A DNA stretch of 64,000 nucleotides from Bacteroidales bacterium (GTDB lineage: Bacteria; Bacteroidota; Bacteroidia; Bacteroidales; UBA12077): assembly GCA_016342685.1 (NCBI GenBank), contig JAEINU010000003.1, positions 62,001 through 126,000 of the forward strand. The letters are read 5' to 3'. Positions 18,328 to 27,245 of the stretch are shown here, one piece after another (position 1 is the first letter of the stretch; the number at the start of each line of letters is the position of its first letter). Under the pieces are notes generated by a model, which worked only from the letters and a program-made list of their open reading frames with translations, searched no databases and was not told where the DNA came from. A program made the translations under genes and the position numbers.

Positions 18328-19194
18328 ATGGAATCAGGAAATAAAAACACTCGCCGCTTACCTCGATGGATGAAGATGCAAATGCCTAAAGGTGAGTTGT
18401 ATTCAAAAGTAAAAAACACCGTAAAAGAATATAATTTAAATACGATTTGTACAAGTGGGAATTGTCCTAATATTGGTGAATGTTGGAATCATGGTACTGC
18501 AACCTTTATGATTTTAGGAGAAATTTGTACACGTTCGTGTAAATTCTGTGGTGTAAAAACAGGAAAGCCGCTTCCTGTTGATTGGGATGAGCCCAATAGA
18601 ATGGCAAAATCAGTTAAGTTAATGAACGTTAAGCATTGTGTTATAACATCGGTTGATAGAGATGATTTGGAAGATGGTGGCGCAGCTTTTTGGGCAGAAA
18701 CAATTCAAAAAATTAAAGAAGAAAATCCAGAGACTACAATAGAAACTTTAATACCGGATTTTGACAATGTAAAAGAAAATATTGATAAGGTAATTCAAGC
18801 AAAACCAGAAGTAATCTCACATAATCTGGAAACAGTAGAACGACTTACTCCCCAAATAAGAAGTAGGGCGCAATATCGACGAAGTTTGCAAGTTATAAAA
18901 CAAATTGCAGAATCAGGCTTAGTTGCTAAATCAGGTATTATGCTGGGCTTAGGTGAAAAATACGAAGAGGTTCTTCAAGTGATGGATGATCTATTAGAGG
19001 TAGGTTGTAAAGTATTAACTATTGGTCAGTATTTAGCTCCAACAACTGAGCATATGCAGGTGGTTGAATATGTAACTCCAGAAAAATTCGAAGAATATAA
19101 AACAATTGGCTTAGAAAAGGGTTTTGAGTTTGTAGAAAGTAGTCCGTTGGTGAGATCATCATATAGGGCGGAAAAACATGTTTGTTCTCATTAA
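18328..19194 (+). CDS. lipA: Lipoyl synthase
   Basis: A radical SAM enzyme that inserts two sulfurs into protein-bound octanoyl groups to make lipoyl cofactors for 2-oxoacid dehydrogenases and glycine cleavage. It has both clusters: the auxiliary CX4CX5C motif in CTSGNCPNIGEC and the radical SAM CX3CX2C in CTRSCKFC. The C-terminal RSSY motif (LVRSSYRAEKH), which holds an auxiliary cluster ligand, is intact. The 288-residue length is normal. lipB follows 90 bases downstream. Confidence 0.97.
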   Translation: MESGNKNTRRLPRWMKMQMPKGELYSKVKNTVKEYNLNTICTSGNCPNIGECWNHGTATFMILGEICTRSCKFCGVKTGKPLPVDWDEPNRMAKSVKLMNVKHCVITSVDRDDLEDGGAAFWAETIQKIKEENPETTIETLIPDFDNVKENIDKVIQAKPEVISHNLETVERLTPQIRSRAQYRRSLQVIKQIAESGLVAKSGIMLGLGEKYEEVLQVMDDLLEVGCKVLTIGQYLAPTTEHMQVVEYVTPEKFEEYKTIGLEKGFEFVESSPLVRSSYRAEKHVCSH

Positions 19195-19284
19195 ATAAAA
19201 GGTAAAGAACAACATAGCTTGAAAAATTATTGGGTAAAATCTGATTTGTTAATCAAAGATTAATCCTATTTAAAACTTGAAATA

Positions 19285-19986
19285 ATGAAAAAAGTAAAAT
19301 TCGAAGATTTAGGCTTAATAGATTATAAAAATGCTTGGGATTATCAGGAAAGTACGTTCGCCGATTATTTACAAATAAAGGCTGAAAGCAGAGATCTGCC
19401 AGAAGATAAGCAAATAGATATTGAAGGTAAATTATTATTTTGTGAACATCCTCATGTTTATACTTTGGGAAAAAGTGGAGAGCAAAATAATTTATTAATA
19501 AATGATGAATTTTTAAATAAAATTCAAGCTACATATTTTAAAACGAATAGAGGTGGAGATATCACCTATCATGGACCCGGTCAAATTGTTGGTTATCCGA
19601 TAATTGATCTAGAACGTTTTAATTTGCAGGTGAAGCAATATATTGCTAATTTAGAAGAGTCAATAATTCTTATGCTAAAAGAATATGGCATTGAATCGGA
19701 AAGACTTAAAGGCGCAACAGGCGTTTGGCTGGAAACAGAAACAAATAAAGCAAGAAAAATATGTGCTATTGGTGTTAAAGCGAGTAGATTTATTACTATG
19801 CATGGATTTGCATTAAACGTAAACACCAATCTCGAATATTTTAATCACATTAATCCTTGTGGATTTATAGACAAGGGTGTAACATCGATGCAGAAAGAGT
19901 TAGGGGAAGAAGTTGATTTGGAAAAAGTAAAAGATGTTTTAAAGGAAAAGATTGAACAGGTATTTGGGATGAACTTAAAAAAGTAA
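19285..19986 (+). CDS. lipB: Octanoyl-[ACP]:protein octanoyltransferase
   Basis: Transfers octanoate from acyl carrier protein to lipoyl domains, the step before LipA. Conserved features are RGGDITYHGPGQIVGYPII, the catalytic lysine in AIGVKASR and the catalytic cysteine in INPCGF. The 233-residue length fits the family. The gene lies between lipA and recJ, with recJ beginning 18 bases after its stop. Confidence 0.96.
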   Translation: MKKVKFEDLGLIDYKNAWDYQESTFADYLQIKAESRDLPEDKQIDIEGKLLFCEHPHVYTLGKSGEQNNLLINDEFLNKIQATYFKTNRGGDITYHGPGQIVGYPIIDLERFNLQVKQYIANLEESIILMLKEYGIESERLKGATGVWLETETNKARKICAIGVKASRFITMHGFALNVNTNLEYFNHINPCGFIDKGVTSMQKELGEEVDLEKVKDVLKEKIEQVFGMNLKK

Positions 19987-20004
19987 AAAATATGAAAACT
20001 ATAT

Positions 20005-21744
20005 ATGGAAAAAAGATGGGTGTTAAAGACACAAGGAGGAAAGGACCAGAATGAAAAACTTGCAGAAGAACTAAATATTGAACCTGTGTTGGCAAATCTC
20101 TTAATACAGAGAGGTGTCAAATCATTTGATGAAGCAAAAGCGTTTTTTCGTCCTGAGTTGGATGATTTATACGATCCATTCTTAATGAAAGATATGGATT
20201 TGGCTATTGACCGAATCGAGAAAGCAATTAAAGGTAACGAGAATATTCTAATTTATGGCGATTATGATGTTGATGGGACAACATCAGTTGCTTTGGTATA
20301 TTCTTTTCTAAAAGAATTCTACGATAATGTTGGTTTTTATGTGCCCGATCGTTATAGCGAAGGGTACGGAATATCATTACAAGGAGTTCAATTTGCACAG
20401 GACAATGAATTTACTTTGGTTATTGCTCTTGATTGTGGAATAAAGGCAAATGAGAAAGTAGATTACGCTAGAAGAAATGGAATTGATTTTATTATTTGTG
20501 ATCACCATTTTCCAGGCAACGAACTTCCAAATGCAGTTGCTGTTTTAGATGCAAAACGTCCTGATTGCGAATATCCTTTTAAAGACCTTTCTGGTTGTGG
20601 TGTTGGATTTAAACTTATACAAGCCTATGCATTAACACATGAAATTCCATTTGAAAGGATTATTCCTTATTTAGATTTAGTAGTTGTTAGTATTGCATCT
20701 GATATAGTTCCTATTATTGATGAAAATAGGATTCTTGCTTATTTTGGATTAATAGAATTGAATAAAAATCCACGTGAGGGATTAAAATCAATCATAAATC
20801 TGGCAGGATTAAAAGAAAAAAACATTACTGTTGATGATATTGTTTTTAAAATAGGTCCACGAATTAATGCTGCTGGAAGAATGGAGTCGGCTAATGAAGC
20901 TGTTGAACTTCTACTTGCAAATAATTATCGTCAGGCAAAAGTAGCTGCAAATAGTGTTAATTATTTTAATGACGCACGAAAAAATATTGACAGAACGATA
21001 ACTTTGGAAGCATTGGACATGCTTGTAAAGGAGAAGGAGTTAGGTGAAAAAAAATCGACCGTTTTATATAATTACAATTGGCATAAAGGTGTTGTTGGTA
21101 TTGTAGCTTCACGATTAATTGAGACACATTATCGACCTACTGTAATTTTAACCGCATCGAATGGATTAGCTACAGGATCAGCACGATCGGTTGTGGGTTT
21201 TGATGTTTATCAGGCCATAGAGGCATGTAGTGATTTGTTAGAAAATTTTGGAGGACATATGTATGCTGCCGGATTAACTTTGCAAATAGATAAAGTGCCA
21301 GAATTTATAAAGCGTTTCGAGCAATATGTACAAGAGAATATCGACGATCAACAATTAATACCTCAGGTTGATATCGATGCGGAGCTCGAACTTAGTAAAA
21401 TAGGCCCAAAGTTTTACCGTATATTAAAACAGTTTCAACCTTTCGGTCCAGAAAACATGGCTCCTGTTTTTGTGACAAAAAATGTTGCAGATAATGGCGA
21501 AGGAAGAATTGTTGGTGTAAGCCGAGATCATTTAAAATTATCTTTAATACAAGAAACAGATCCTTTTAGGAATTTCCCAGCTATCGCATTTCAGCAAGCA
21601 AAGGTTTTTGATTTTATACAATCGGGTGATTTTTTTGATATCTGTTATGCCATTGAGGAAAATAGCTTTAGAGGTATTTCTACCTTACAATTGAATATTA
21701 AAGATATTAAAGTGAATAGTGAGGTTGAAAACCAGAATTCTTAA
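20005..21744 (+). CDS. recJ: Single-strand DNA exonuclease RecJ
   Basis: A 5'-3' single-strand exonuclease of recombination and mismatch repair. The DHH phosphoesterase motifs are clear: YGDYDVDGTTS (motif I), ALDCGIK (motif II) and CDHHFPG (motif III). The DHHA1 part includes GGHMYAAGLT, and a C-terminal OB-like region ends the protein. The 579-residue length is typical. Its stop overlaps the 3' end of the convergent outer-membrane protein gene by 4 bases, and no terminator is seen between them. Confidence 0.96.
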   Translation: MEKRWVLKTQGGKDQNEKLAEELNIEPVLANLLIQRGVKSFDEAKAFFRPELDDLYDPFLMKDMDLAIDRIEKAIKGNENILIYGDYDVDGTTSVALVYSFLKEFYDNVGFYVPDRYSEGYGISLQGVQFAQDNEFTLVIALDCGIKANEKVDYARRNGIDFIICDHHFPGNELPNAVAVLDAKRPDCEYPFKDLSGCGVGFKLIQAYALTHEIPFERIIPYLDLVVVSIASDIVPIIDENRILAYFGLIELNKNPREGLKSIINLAGLKEKNITVDDIVFKIGPRINAAGRMESANEAVELLLANNYRQAKVAANSVNYFNDARKNIDRTITLEALDMLVKEKELGEKKSTVLYNYNWHKGVVGIVASRLIETHYRPTVILTASNGLATGSARSVVGFDVYQAIEACSDLLENFGGHMYAAGLTLQIDKVPEFIKRFEQYVQENIDDQQLIPQVDIDAELELSKIGPKFYRILKQFQPFGPENMAPVFVTKNVADNGEGRIVGVSRDHLKLSLIQETDPFRNFPAIAFQQAKVFDFIQSGDFFDICYAIEENSFRGISTLQLNIKDIKVNSEVENQNS

Positions 21745-23816
21745 AGTCTGATTCTTACTTGTAGTTTTATCTCAGATTTAGTATCTCCATTAATTTGGGT
21801 CAATCCAGAAGAAATAGTTTCTTTATTAGAATAGTAAGTTTGTGCATATCTTAACCAGATATCCATAAACTTGCCAACCGTATATTTAAGATTAAAATAC
21901 ATGCGGGTTCCTTTTGAATAATAAGCTGGAATAGAGAAAGCATATAGAATATCGCTTTCGTATGCATAAATTCTAGAGTCGTACGAATCGGTATCGAAAA
22001 TCGCATAACGCATGTTTAATGATAAAGGAATTTTAGATAGCTCATAAAAAATATCCTGATAAATTACATATCCATAACTCGATTCGGAAGTTTCTGTAAA
22101 CTTCGATGTTTCGATTCGGTTCTTCAACGATAAATTTTCGTTAATCCTATAGTTTAAATGATATCTTAGTTTAAAGTTGTTTTGAGTGGAGATTTTATCA
22201 ACTCCAGATTCGGTATTTGTATTTACCTGTTTTTCTTCATTTTTTAATCTAAAATACATTCCTATTGATCTGTTCGGATTGTAATCGATTTGGGCAAACC
22301 ATTCTACTCCTTCCGAAGGAGCATCAACTCCTGTTTTAATCCATGGGAATTTATATGAATCGTAAAAGGCAGATATTTGCCAATGTTTTATTGGGTGAAT
22401 TTCAATTCCAAAGTAAAAGCCCGATTCATTGCTATTTCCAGATGATTCGGCAAAAGCATTGGCATAATTTGCTTGATATTTTTTATCGTAATGTCGGTGC
22501 ATTGCCGATAAGGATATTTGCGGAGCAAGATTCACCAACATCCCATTTAGAAATGCTGTACCACCGCTAGAGCTAATTGCTTCTTCGCCAAAAAAACTAA
22601 AATCCCAAAATCCAAATTGGTAATCTAAACTTAGATTACTATTTTCATTGCCCTGAAATTTAAATTGATTTTCAGGTGTTGTATCTTTAAGTAGTTCACT
22701 GCCAAATTGATAATTTATAGCAGTTAAGCCGAGTTTAAATAGGGAGTGATTGAAAGTGATATTACCACCAGTAATTTGTTCTTTTATAGCATCTTTGTCT
22801 GCAATTTCTGAGGGAATCGAATGATAACCTGAGTTTTGAAAAGATGATACACTTGCTATATCGTTGTCGGTGCTATCTTGAATATTTGCATCAATATACT
22901 TATTAGAATAAAAAACAGAAACATCAAAATTTTTAATTGCAATGGTTGTTCCTGCACCCCGCATAAAAACATTCTCGTTAGTTGATGAATATTTTTTTAA
23001 TCCCTGAGCCTTTTTACGAATATTTAAAACATATGACGATTTACTCAGACCCATATCGGACCATAATACCAATCCTTGACCAAACTTGGCTTGAAAATCA
23101 CCAAGCGTAATAGTTTTTACAATACCTATATCATTTACTTGTAAATGACCGGAATAAAAATCAAAACCATTTGAGTTATTACCGGTAAAAAATTCCTCTC
23201 CCGGATCATTTTCTGCTGTAAAGCCCCAATAAATTTTGTCTTTATAATTGAATTTGTACTTCGTATAAAGTCTATACTCATTTCCTAGATATCGTGAATT
23301 TGGACTTTCAGTGAGTGCTGAATCTGAAATTGAACTAAAGCCTTCCTGTTCTTCTACAAAACGTTGAGCTCTCAAAAACACTTGGTGATTTCCATATTTA
23401 AGGGCATTTCGAAATCTAAACTGATCGTCGACTATTGTTTCGGAAACACCTACAAATGGTAATATTTGATTAATTTCTTTTAAAGTAAATCCATGTACCA
23501 ATTGCAATTCATATATGGAAAGCATTTCGCCATTTTTCTTTATGTAGTTGAGCAGACTTTTTATTTGAAAATCATTTAAAATTTGAAGTCTTTCTAAATC
23601 TTCTTTTTTTGCGGTATTTAAATTTAAAGGGTTATTAATGAAATAATTAAGATCTTCATATAAACTGGTGTAGTCAATTTCAGCATCCGTATTACTTGCA
23701 ATTTCTTCAATTAAATCTTCAAGTGTTGGATTTTTTTGAGAAAAGGCATTCTTAGCTCCCAAAATCAACAAAATTAGAATTAATATGTAGTTTATCTTAA
23801 GAGCTTTAGAAACCAT
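21741..23816 (-). CDS. Outer-membrane beta-barrel protein with N-terminal helix-hairpin-helix
   Basis: After a signal peptide (cleavage near AFSQ) there is a ComEA-like helix-hairpin-helix region at about residues 50-115 (NLNTAKKEDLERL and YELQLVHGFTLKEINQI). The remaining 550 or so residues are dense in alternating aromatic/polar strands (for example LGNEYRLYTKYKFNYKDKI) and end in an aromatic-basic strand VQVRIRL-type terminus, as in outer-membrane barrels. HhH motifs usually bind DNA, so a DNA-related surface role is possible but is inference. It overlaps the upstream PorV-like gene by 11 bases. Confidence 0.7.
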   Translation of the reverse strand: MVSKALKINYILILILLILGAKNAFSQKNPTLEDLIEEIASNTDAEIDYTSLYEDLNYFINNPLNLNTAKKEDLERLQILNDFQIKSLLNYIKKNGEMLSIYELQLVHGFTLKEINQILPFVGVSETIVDDQFRFRNALKYGNHQVFLRAQRFVEEQEGFSSISDSALTESPNSRYLGNEYRLYTKYKFNYKDKIYWGFTAENDPGEEFFTGNNSNGFDFYSGHLQVNDIGIVKTITLGDFQAKFGQGLVLWSDMGLSKSSYVLNIRKKAQGLKKYSSTNENVFMRGAGTTIAIKNFDVSVFYSNKYIDANIQDSTDNDIASVSSFQNSGYHSIPSEIADKDAIKEQITGGNITFNHSLFKLGLTAINYQFGSELLKDTTPENQFKFQGNENSNLSLDYQFGFWDFSFFGEEAISSSGGTAFLNGMLVNLAPQISLSAMHRHYDKKYQANYANAFAESSGNSNESGFYFGIEIHPIKHWQISAFYDSYKFPWIKTGVDAPSEGVEWFAQIDYNPNRSIGMYFRLKNEEKQVNTNTESGVDKISTQNNFKLRYHLNYRINENLSLKNRIETSKFTETSESSYGYVIYQDIFYELSKIPLSLNMRYAIFDTDSYDSRIYAYESDILYAFSIPAYYSKGTRMYFNLKYTVGKFMDIWLRYAQTYYSNKETISSGLTQINGDTKSEIKLQVRIRL

Positions 23817-24627
23817 AACTAAGAGTAAAAGATGGAGTGAAACCTAAAGTCTGATGTTTTAAGAAACCAACATTTGCATCAATCGATTTATAATGAAACC
23901 CTATTCCAAATGAGTATTTGCTTGGATTGGTTGAAATACCTGCTTGTAAGGAAACAAATTCAATTAATTTGTAATCTAATCCGGCTTTAAAAATAGCTTC
24001 GTGATCTAAATCTTTTTCAGTTCCAATGGCAAACAAAACTTTGTCAGAAAAGAGGTAACTAATACCTAAATTATAAATTGTAGGCATTTTTTCTTCGCCC
24101 ATTTTACTGCGTGATGGATTATAAACATGAGCTCCTATAAGAAGATTATCAATAGGTTGAGATAAAATTCCAAGTTCGAAATTAACCGAACTTGCATTGC
24201 CATAATTGCCGGCAATTTGCGTATGTAAATAATTAATCTGAATACCTAGCGAGAAGTATTTCGTAAAGCTACGACCAAATGCTATACCAGCTTGCATTTC
24301 ATTGTATTGAGAATATCCATAATATGAATAAGATGCTCCAATCGTTCCTGTTTTCGTGGGTAGAGCAAAAGCAATTCCTTGTAAATTTTGCTCTTTAACA
24401 AATCCTGATTGATGAAAAGCTCCAATGGTAATATTTTGTATATACCCAAGCCCAGCCTGATTGTTGTAAATAGACCAAACATCGGTTAAGGTAACACTTG
24501 TATTTGCCATAGCAGCAGATTTACCTGCCACAACATTATTTTCCTGAACCGAATACGAATAGCCTATATAGCACGAAAAGATTAGAAATGTTAGTAATAA
24601 TCTTTTGCGGGATGATTTTAAATTCAT
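23806..24627 (-). CDS. PorV/OmpP1-like outer-membrane barrel protein
   Basis: The 273-residue protein has a signal peptide and the pattern GKSAAMANTSVTLTDVWSIYNNQAGL near the mature N-terminus. That pattern is typical of PorV/PorQ and FadL-type barrels in Bacteroidota (abbreviated reading; residues about 35-60). The rest is beta-strand rich and ends with an aromatic residue (SYGF), as barrel proteins do. It probably forms an operon with the HhH outer-membrane protein, overlapping it by 11 bases. A role in type IX secretion or in small-molecule uptake cannot be decided from sequence. Confidence 0.65.
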   Translation of the reverse strand: MNLKSSRKRLLLTFLIFSCYIGYSYSVQENNVVAGKSAAMANTSVTLTDVWSIYNNQAGLGYIQNITIGAFHQSGFVKEQNLQGIAFALPTKTGTIGASYSYYGYSQYNEMQAGIAFGRSFTKYFSLGIQINYLHTQIAGNYGNASSVNFELGILSQPIDNLLIGAHVYNPSRSKMGEEKMPTIYNLGISYLFSDKVLFAIGTEKDLDHEAIFKAGLDYKLIEFVSLQAGISTNPSKYSFGIGFHYKSIDANVGFLKHQTLGFTPSFTLSYGF

Positions 24628-25064
24628 GTTAAATATAATTCCTGTTAAAAATGTTCTGAAGATACGATTAATTCAGAATAGTAAAATAAATATTCCCAAA
24701 TATAAGAATTGTTAACAAGATTGTTAATACCTTCTGAAGAGTAAGGCTAAAAGTTAAGATGAATATAATGATTGCTTAATTTGCGAGCAGCAATTTCAGC
24801 TAAAATCTGAAAATCCAAGTAATGGAAAATTCTGTGTATTACAGAATTGATTTTGAGTGAGATGTTTGAGAAAGTGTAAATTATTTGTAAGAAAATCCAC
24901 TATGTTTTTATTCAAACACGAAGAAATTGAAGAGTTAAATGAATTGGAATATTTTTCACAAGGTTTTGTGGAAGATTATCAAGCTATGGTCTTGAAACTT
25001 TCTTTAAGTATAGTGTTTTATTAGACAATCTAGAAAAAATGGTGAATTAGAAATGTTTAAAATG
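24628..25064. other. 437-base gap without a supported gene
   Basis: The PorV-side 80 bases hold a possible minus-strand promoter. The rest has no clear repeat, tRNA or riboswitch. The only candidate reading frame is a 40-codon plus-strand ORF (24902-25024, beginning MFLFKHEEIEELNELEYF) with no visible ribosome binding site or promoter. It could be a gene relic. Frames here are otherwise broken by stops. Confidence 0.5.
24697..24704 (-). promoter_or_regulatory. Possible -7 box of the PorV-like operon
   Basis: TATATTTG on the minus strand fits TAnnTTTG. No TTG lies at the right distance. The leader would be about 65 bases. Confidence 0.35.
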
Positions 25065-25400
25065 TTAATTCTTTTTGCTCGCAAAAAGAATTTTTATTGC
25101 TTTCTTAAAGTATGTTAAATGCCAGAAAAAATGGAATGTAGCAATAATAAACCAAACAGTTCCAAAACCTACATGAATTTGAAGCATTGCATATGGAATA
25201 TCGAAATTGAGTTCGAAGCTATAAATAAAAGCCATAACTATACCTATTGTTCCAGCTACTAAAAATGAAATTAGAAGAAGTAAATTCCAGATTCTTCTAT
25301 GAGTAATAAATTTGAATGACTTCTTTTTTGTGAACAAATAACTTATTAGATAAATTATCAAACAAATAACAACAATTGGTAAAAATCCATATGTACTCAT
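25065..25400 (-). CDS. Small three-helix membrane protein
   Basis: The 111-residue protein has three predicted membrane helices (about residues 5-24, 37-60 and 70-95). Histidines sit near helix ends in THRRIW, LQIHVGFG and FHFFWHL. Histidine-bearing small membrane proteins of this sort include b-type cytochrome-like families, so heme binding is conceivable, but nothing proves it. It lies 17 bases downstream of the AMMECR1 gene on the same strand and may be co-transcribed with it. Confidence 0.6.
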   Translation of the reverse strand: MSTYGFLPIVVICLIIYLISYLFTKKKSFKFITHRRIWNLLLLISFLVAGTIGIVMAFIYSFELNFDIPYAMLQIHVGFGTVWFIIATFHFFWHLTYFKKAIKILFASKKN

Positions 25401-25417
25401 AATTATATTTTTTTGGT

Positions 25418-25981
25418 TTATTGTTCGCTAAACACAAGGGCTTTAAAAATGAATATTTCGGCATCTTTCCAGCCATTCCAACCTATTCCAACTTTATTTT
25501 TTGAACAGTGCCCTAAAAACTCTTCTTTAGTCCAACCTGTTTCTATGGCCACTTGTGGTAAAAAAGTACCCGATAAGGATCCTTTTTTAATATAGATTCC
25601 ATGTTTTCCCATAGTAATTTCATCAATAGAAATTATTTTAATAAGTGGAGTTAATACCGATATTTCAATTTCGATTTCGTCCAATTCATCTAATTCTACA
25701 TTAGGGAAACGATTGTCTTGGGTGGCAGATGAAATAGCCATTTTTTGAACAATTTCATACAATGAATCATTTGATGTAAATCGCCCTATACATCCACGCA
25801 AAGATCCTTTTTTATGTAAGCTTACAAAACATCCACACTCCATGAGTAAAGATTTGCTTAGTTTAGATTTGTCGATATGTGAAAACTGCCCAGTTAATAT
25901 ATAACTGCGAATAGTAGAACGAGCAATTTCAATTAATTGAAATTTTTCGTTCTCAGAAAGGAAGAATTCTTCTTTACTCAT
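25418..25981 (-). CDS. AMMECR1-domain protein (AmmeMemoRadiSam A type)
   Basis: The 187-residue protein matches the AMMECR1 fold: GCFVSLHKKGSLRGCIGRF near residue 55, ATQDNRFPNVELDELDEIEIEISVLTP near 100, and GTFLPQVAIETGW near 145. In many prokaryotes this protein is encoded with a Memo-family dioxygenase and a radical SAM protein (the AmmeMemoRadiSam set), whose function is not settled. Neither partner is nearby. It overlaps nothing and precedes the small three-helix membrane protein. Confidence 0.85.
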   Translation of the reverse strand: MSKEEFFLSENEKFQLIEIARSTIRSYILTGQFSHIDKSKLSKSLLMECGCFVSLHKKGSLRGCIGRFTSNDSLYEIVQKMAISSATQDNRFPNVELDELDEIEIEISVLTPLIKIISIDEITMGKHGIYIKKGSLSGTFLPQVAIETGWTKEEFLGHCSKNKVGIGWNGWKDAEIFIFKALVFSEQ

Positions 25982-26070
25982 ATATAAAAATGATTTAAGC
26001 TAAGGTATGAAAATTACAAAGGGAAATCAATAAAATTGAATATCACAAACTGTAAATAAAAAAGGTTTCT

Positions 26071-26078
26071 TACTTTTG
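26071..26078 (+). promoter_or_regulatory. -7 box immediately before the GT2 gene
   Basis: TACTTTTG matches TAnnTTTG and ends only six bases before the ATG at 26085. Transcription from it would give an almost leaderless mRNA. No TTG at the -33 position. Confidence 0.4.
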
Positions 26079-26084
26079 ATAAAT

Positions 26085-27194
26085 ATGATTTATGTTAAGT
26101 ATATTGCTTTTACTGTTATCGGGATTTATGCTTTGCTAATTCTTTATTTTTTTTATGGGTGGTATAAGTTAAGATTGTTTGCCGATTCCAGCTTAAAAGA
26201 TAGCATAGCACTTAGTGTAATTGTTGCATGTCGAAACGAGGAGCATAATATAACTGAACTTTTGAGATGTTTAATTGCACAAAATTATCCTACACAAAAA
26301 ACGGAAATAATTCTTATTAACGATCATTCAATAGATAATACTAAAAGAGTTGCTTTGGAGTGTATAAGGGATTATCCTCATATTAAACTTTATGATTTAC
26401 CAAACGGCTTAAGAGGTAAAAAAGATGCGATTTCTTTCGGAGTAGAAAAATCTGGCTGTGATCTTATTGTTACAACCGACTCCGATTGTACAATGAGTCA
26501 GAACTGGTTAAGAGAATTGATTTTGTATTACAAAGAGAAGAAACCTAAATTGATTAGTGGACCGGTATGTTTAAAATATGAGGATACCATTTTTCAGAAA
26601 TTTCAGGCATTAGAATTCCTAAGTTTGATTGGCTCAGGTGCTGGAGCAATAGGTGTTCATAAGGCTATAATGTGCAATGCAGCAAATATGTTGTTTGAAA
26701 AATCTTTGTACAAGCAATGCAATATAAAAAATGAACTGGCATCTGGAGATGATATCTTTTTAATGCTATGTGCAAAAGCTCAGAATAAAAAGAATATTCA
26801 GTTTATTAAATCACAAGATGCCATTGTTTCATCTGTGGCTACAAAAGGAATAAAGAGTTTCTATCATCAAAGGGTTCGTTGGACTTCAAAAAGTAAAGCA
26901 TACAAAGATCCCGATATTATATTAACCGCAATTCTTGTTGCGTTAACAAATATAATACTAGGCGTGAGTATGATTTATTCAATCACTAATCTTACATTTT
27001 CAGATTTCACATTACTTTTTTTATTAAAGTCAGTGTCCGATTTTATTCTCTTATTTTCGGTAACAAGATTCTTTAAATCAAAAAAATTAATGTTGTACTT
27101 TATCCCCTTGCAGTTAATTTATCCATTTTATATAATCACAACTGTTTTGTTCGGATTAATTGGGAATTTTAAATGGAAAGACCGAACATTTTAA
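26085..27194 (+). CDS. Family 2 glycosyltransferase, membrane-bound
   Basis: A hydrophobic N-terminal segment (about residues 5-25) is followed by a GT-A domain: VIVACRNEEHNI, INDHSIDNTK, the DxD-type metal site TTDSDCTM, and the QxxRW acceptor-site motif in HQRVRWTSKS. Two or more C-terminal membrane helices follow (about 290-365). This is the layout of processive or lipid-linked GT2 enzymes; the sugar and acceptor are unknown. I chose ATG 26085. An in-frame TTG at 26076 is only three codons upstream and lies inside a -7 promoter box. Confidence 0.85.
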   Translation: MIYVKYIAFTVIGIYALLILYFFYGWYKLRLFADSSLKDSIALSVIVACRNEEHNITELLRCLIAQNYPTQKTEIILINDHSIDNTKRVALECIRDYPHIKLYDLPNGLRGKKDAISFGVEKSGCDLIVTTDSDCTMSQNWLRELILYYKEKKPKLISGPVCLKYEDTIFQKFQALEFLSLIGSGAGAIGVHKAIMCNAANMLFEKSLYKQCNIKNELASGDDIFLMLCAKAQNKKNIQFIKSQDAIVSSVATKGIKSFYHQRVRWTSKSKAYKDPDIILTAILVALTNIILGVSMIYSITNLTFSDFTLLFLLKSVSDFILLFSVTRFFKSKKLMLYFIPLQLIYPFYIITTVLFGLIGNFKWKDRTF

Positions 27195-27205
27195 TAAAAT
27201 TAGAA

Positions 27206-27213
27206 TAATTTTG
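27206..27213 (+). promoter_or_regulatory. -7 box of the permease gene
   Basis: TAATTTTG fits TAnnTTTG and lies 12 bases after the glycosyltransferase stop, so the permease can be transcribed independently. No -33 TTG is evident. Confidence 0.4.
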
Positions 27214-27245
27214 ATGCTTAAGAATATAAATTAGTCGAGCTAAAG

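Noticed and set aside
26076-26084. TTG as start of the GT2 gene
   Set aside because: It overlaps a -7 promoter box and adds only three residues; ATG 26085 is preferred.
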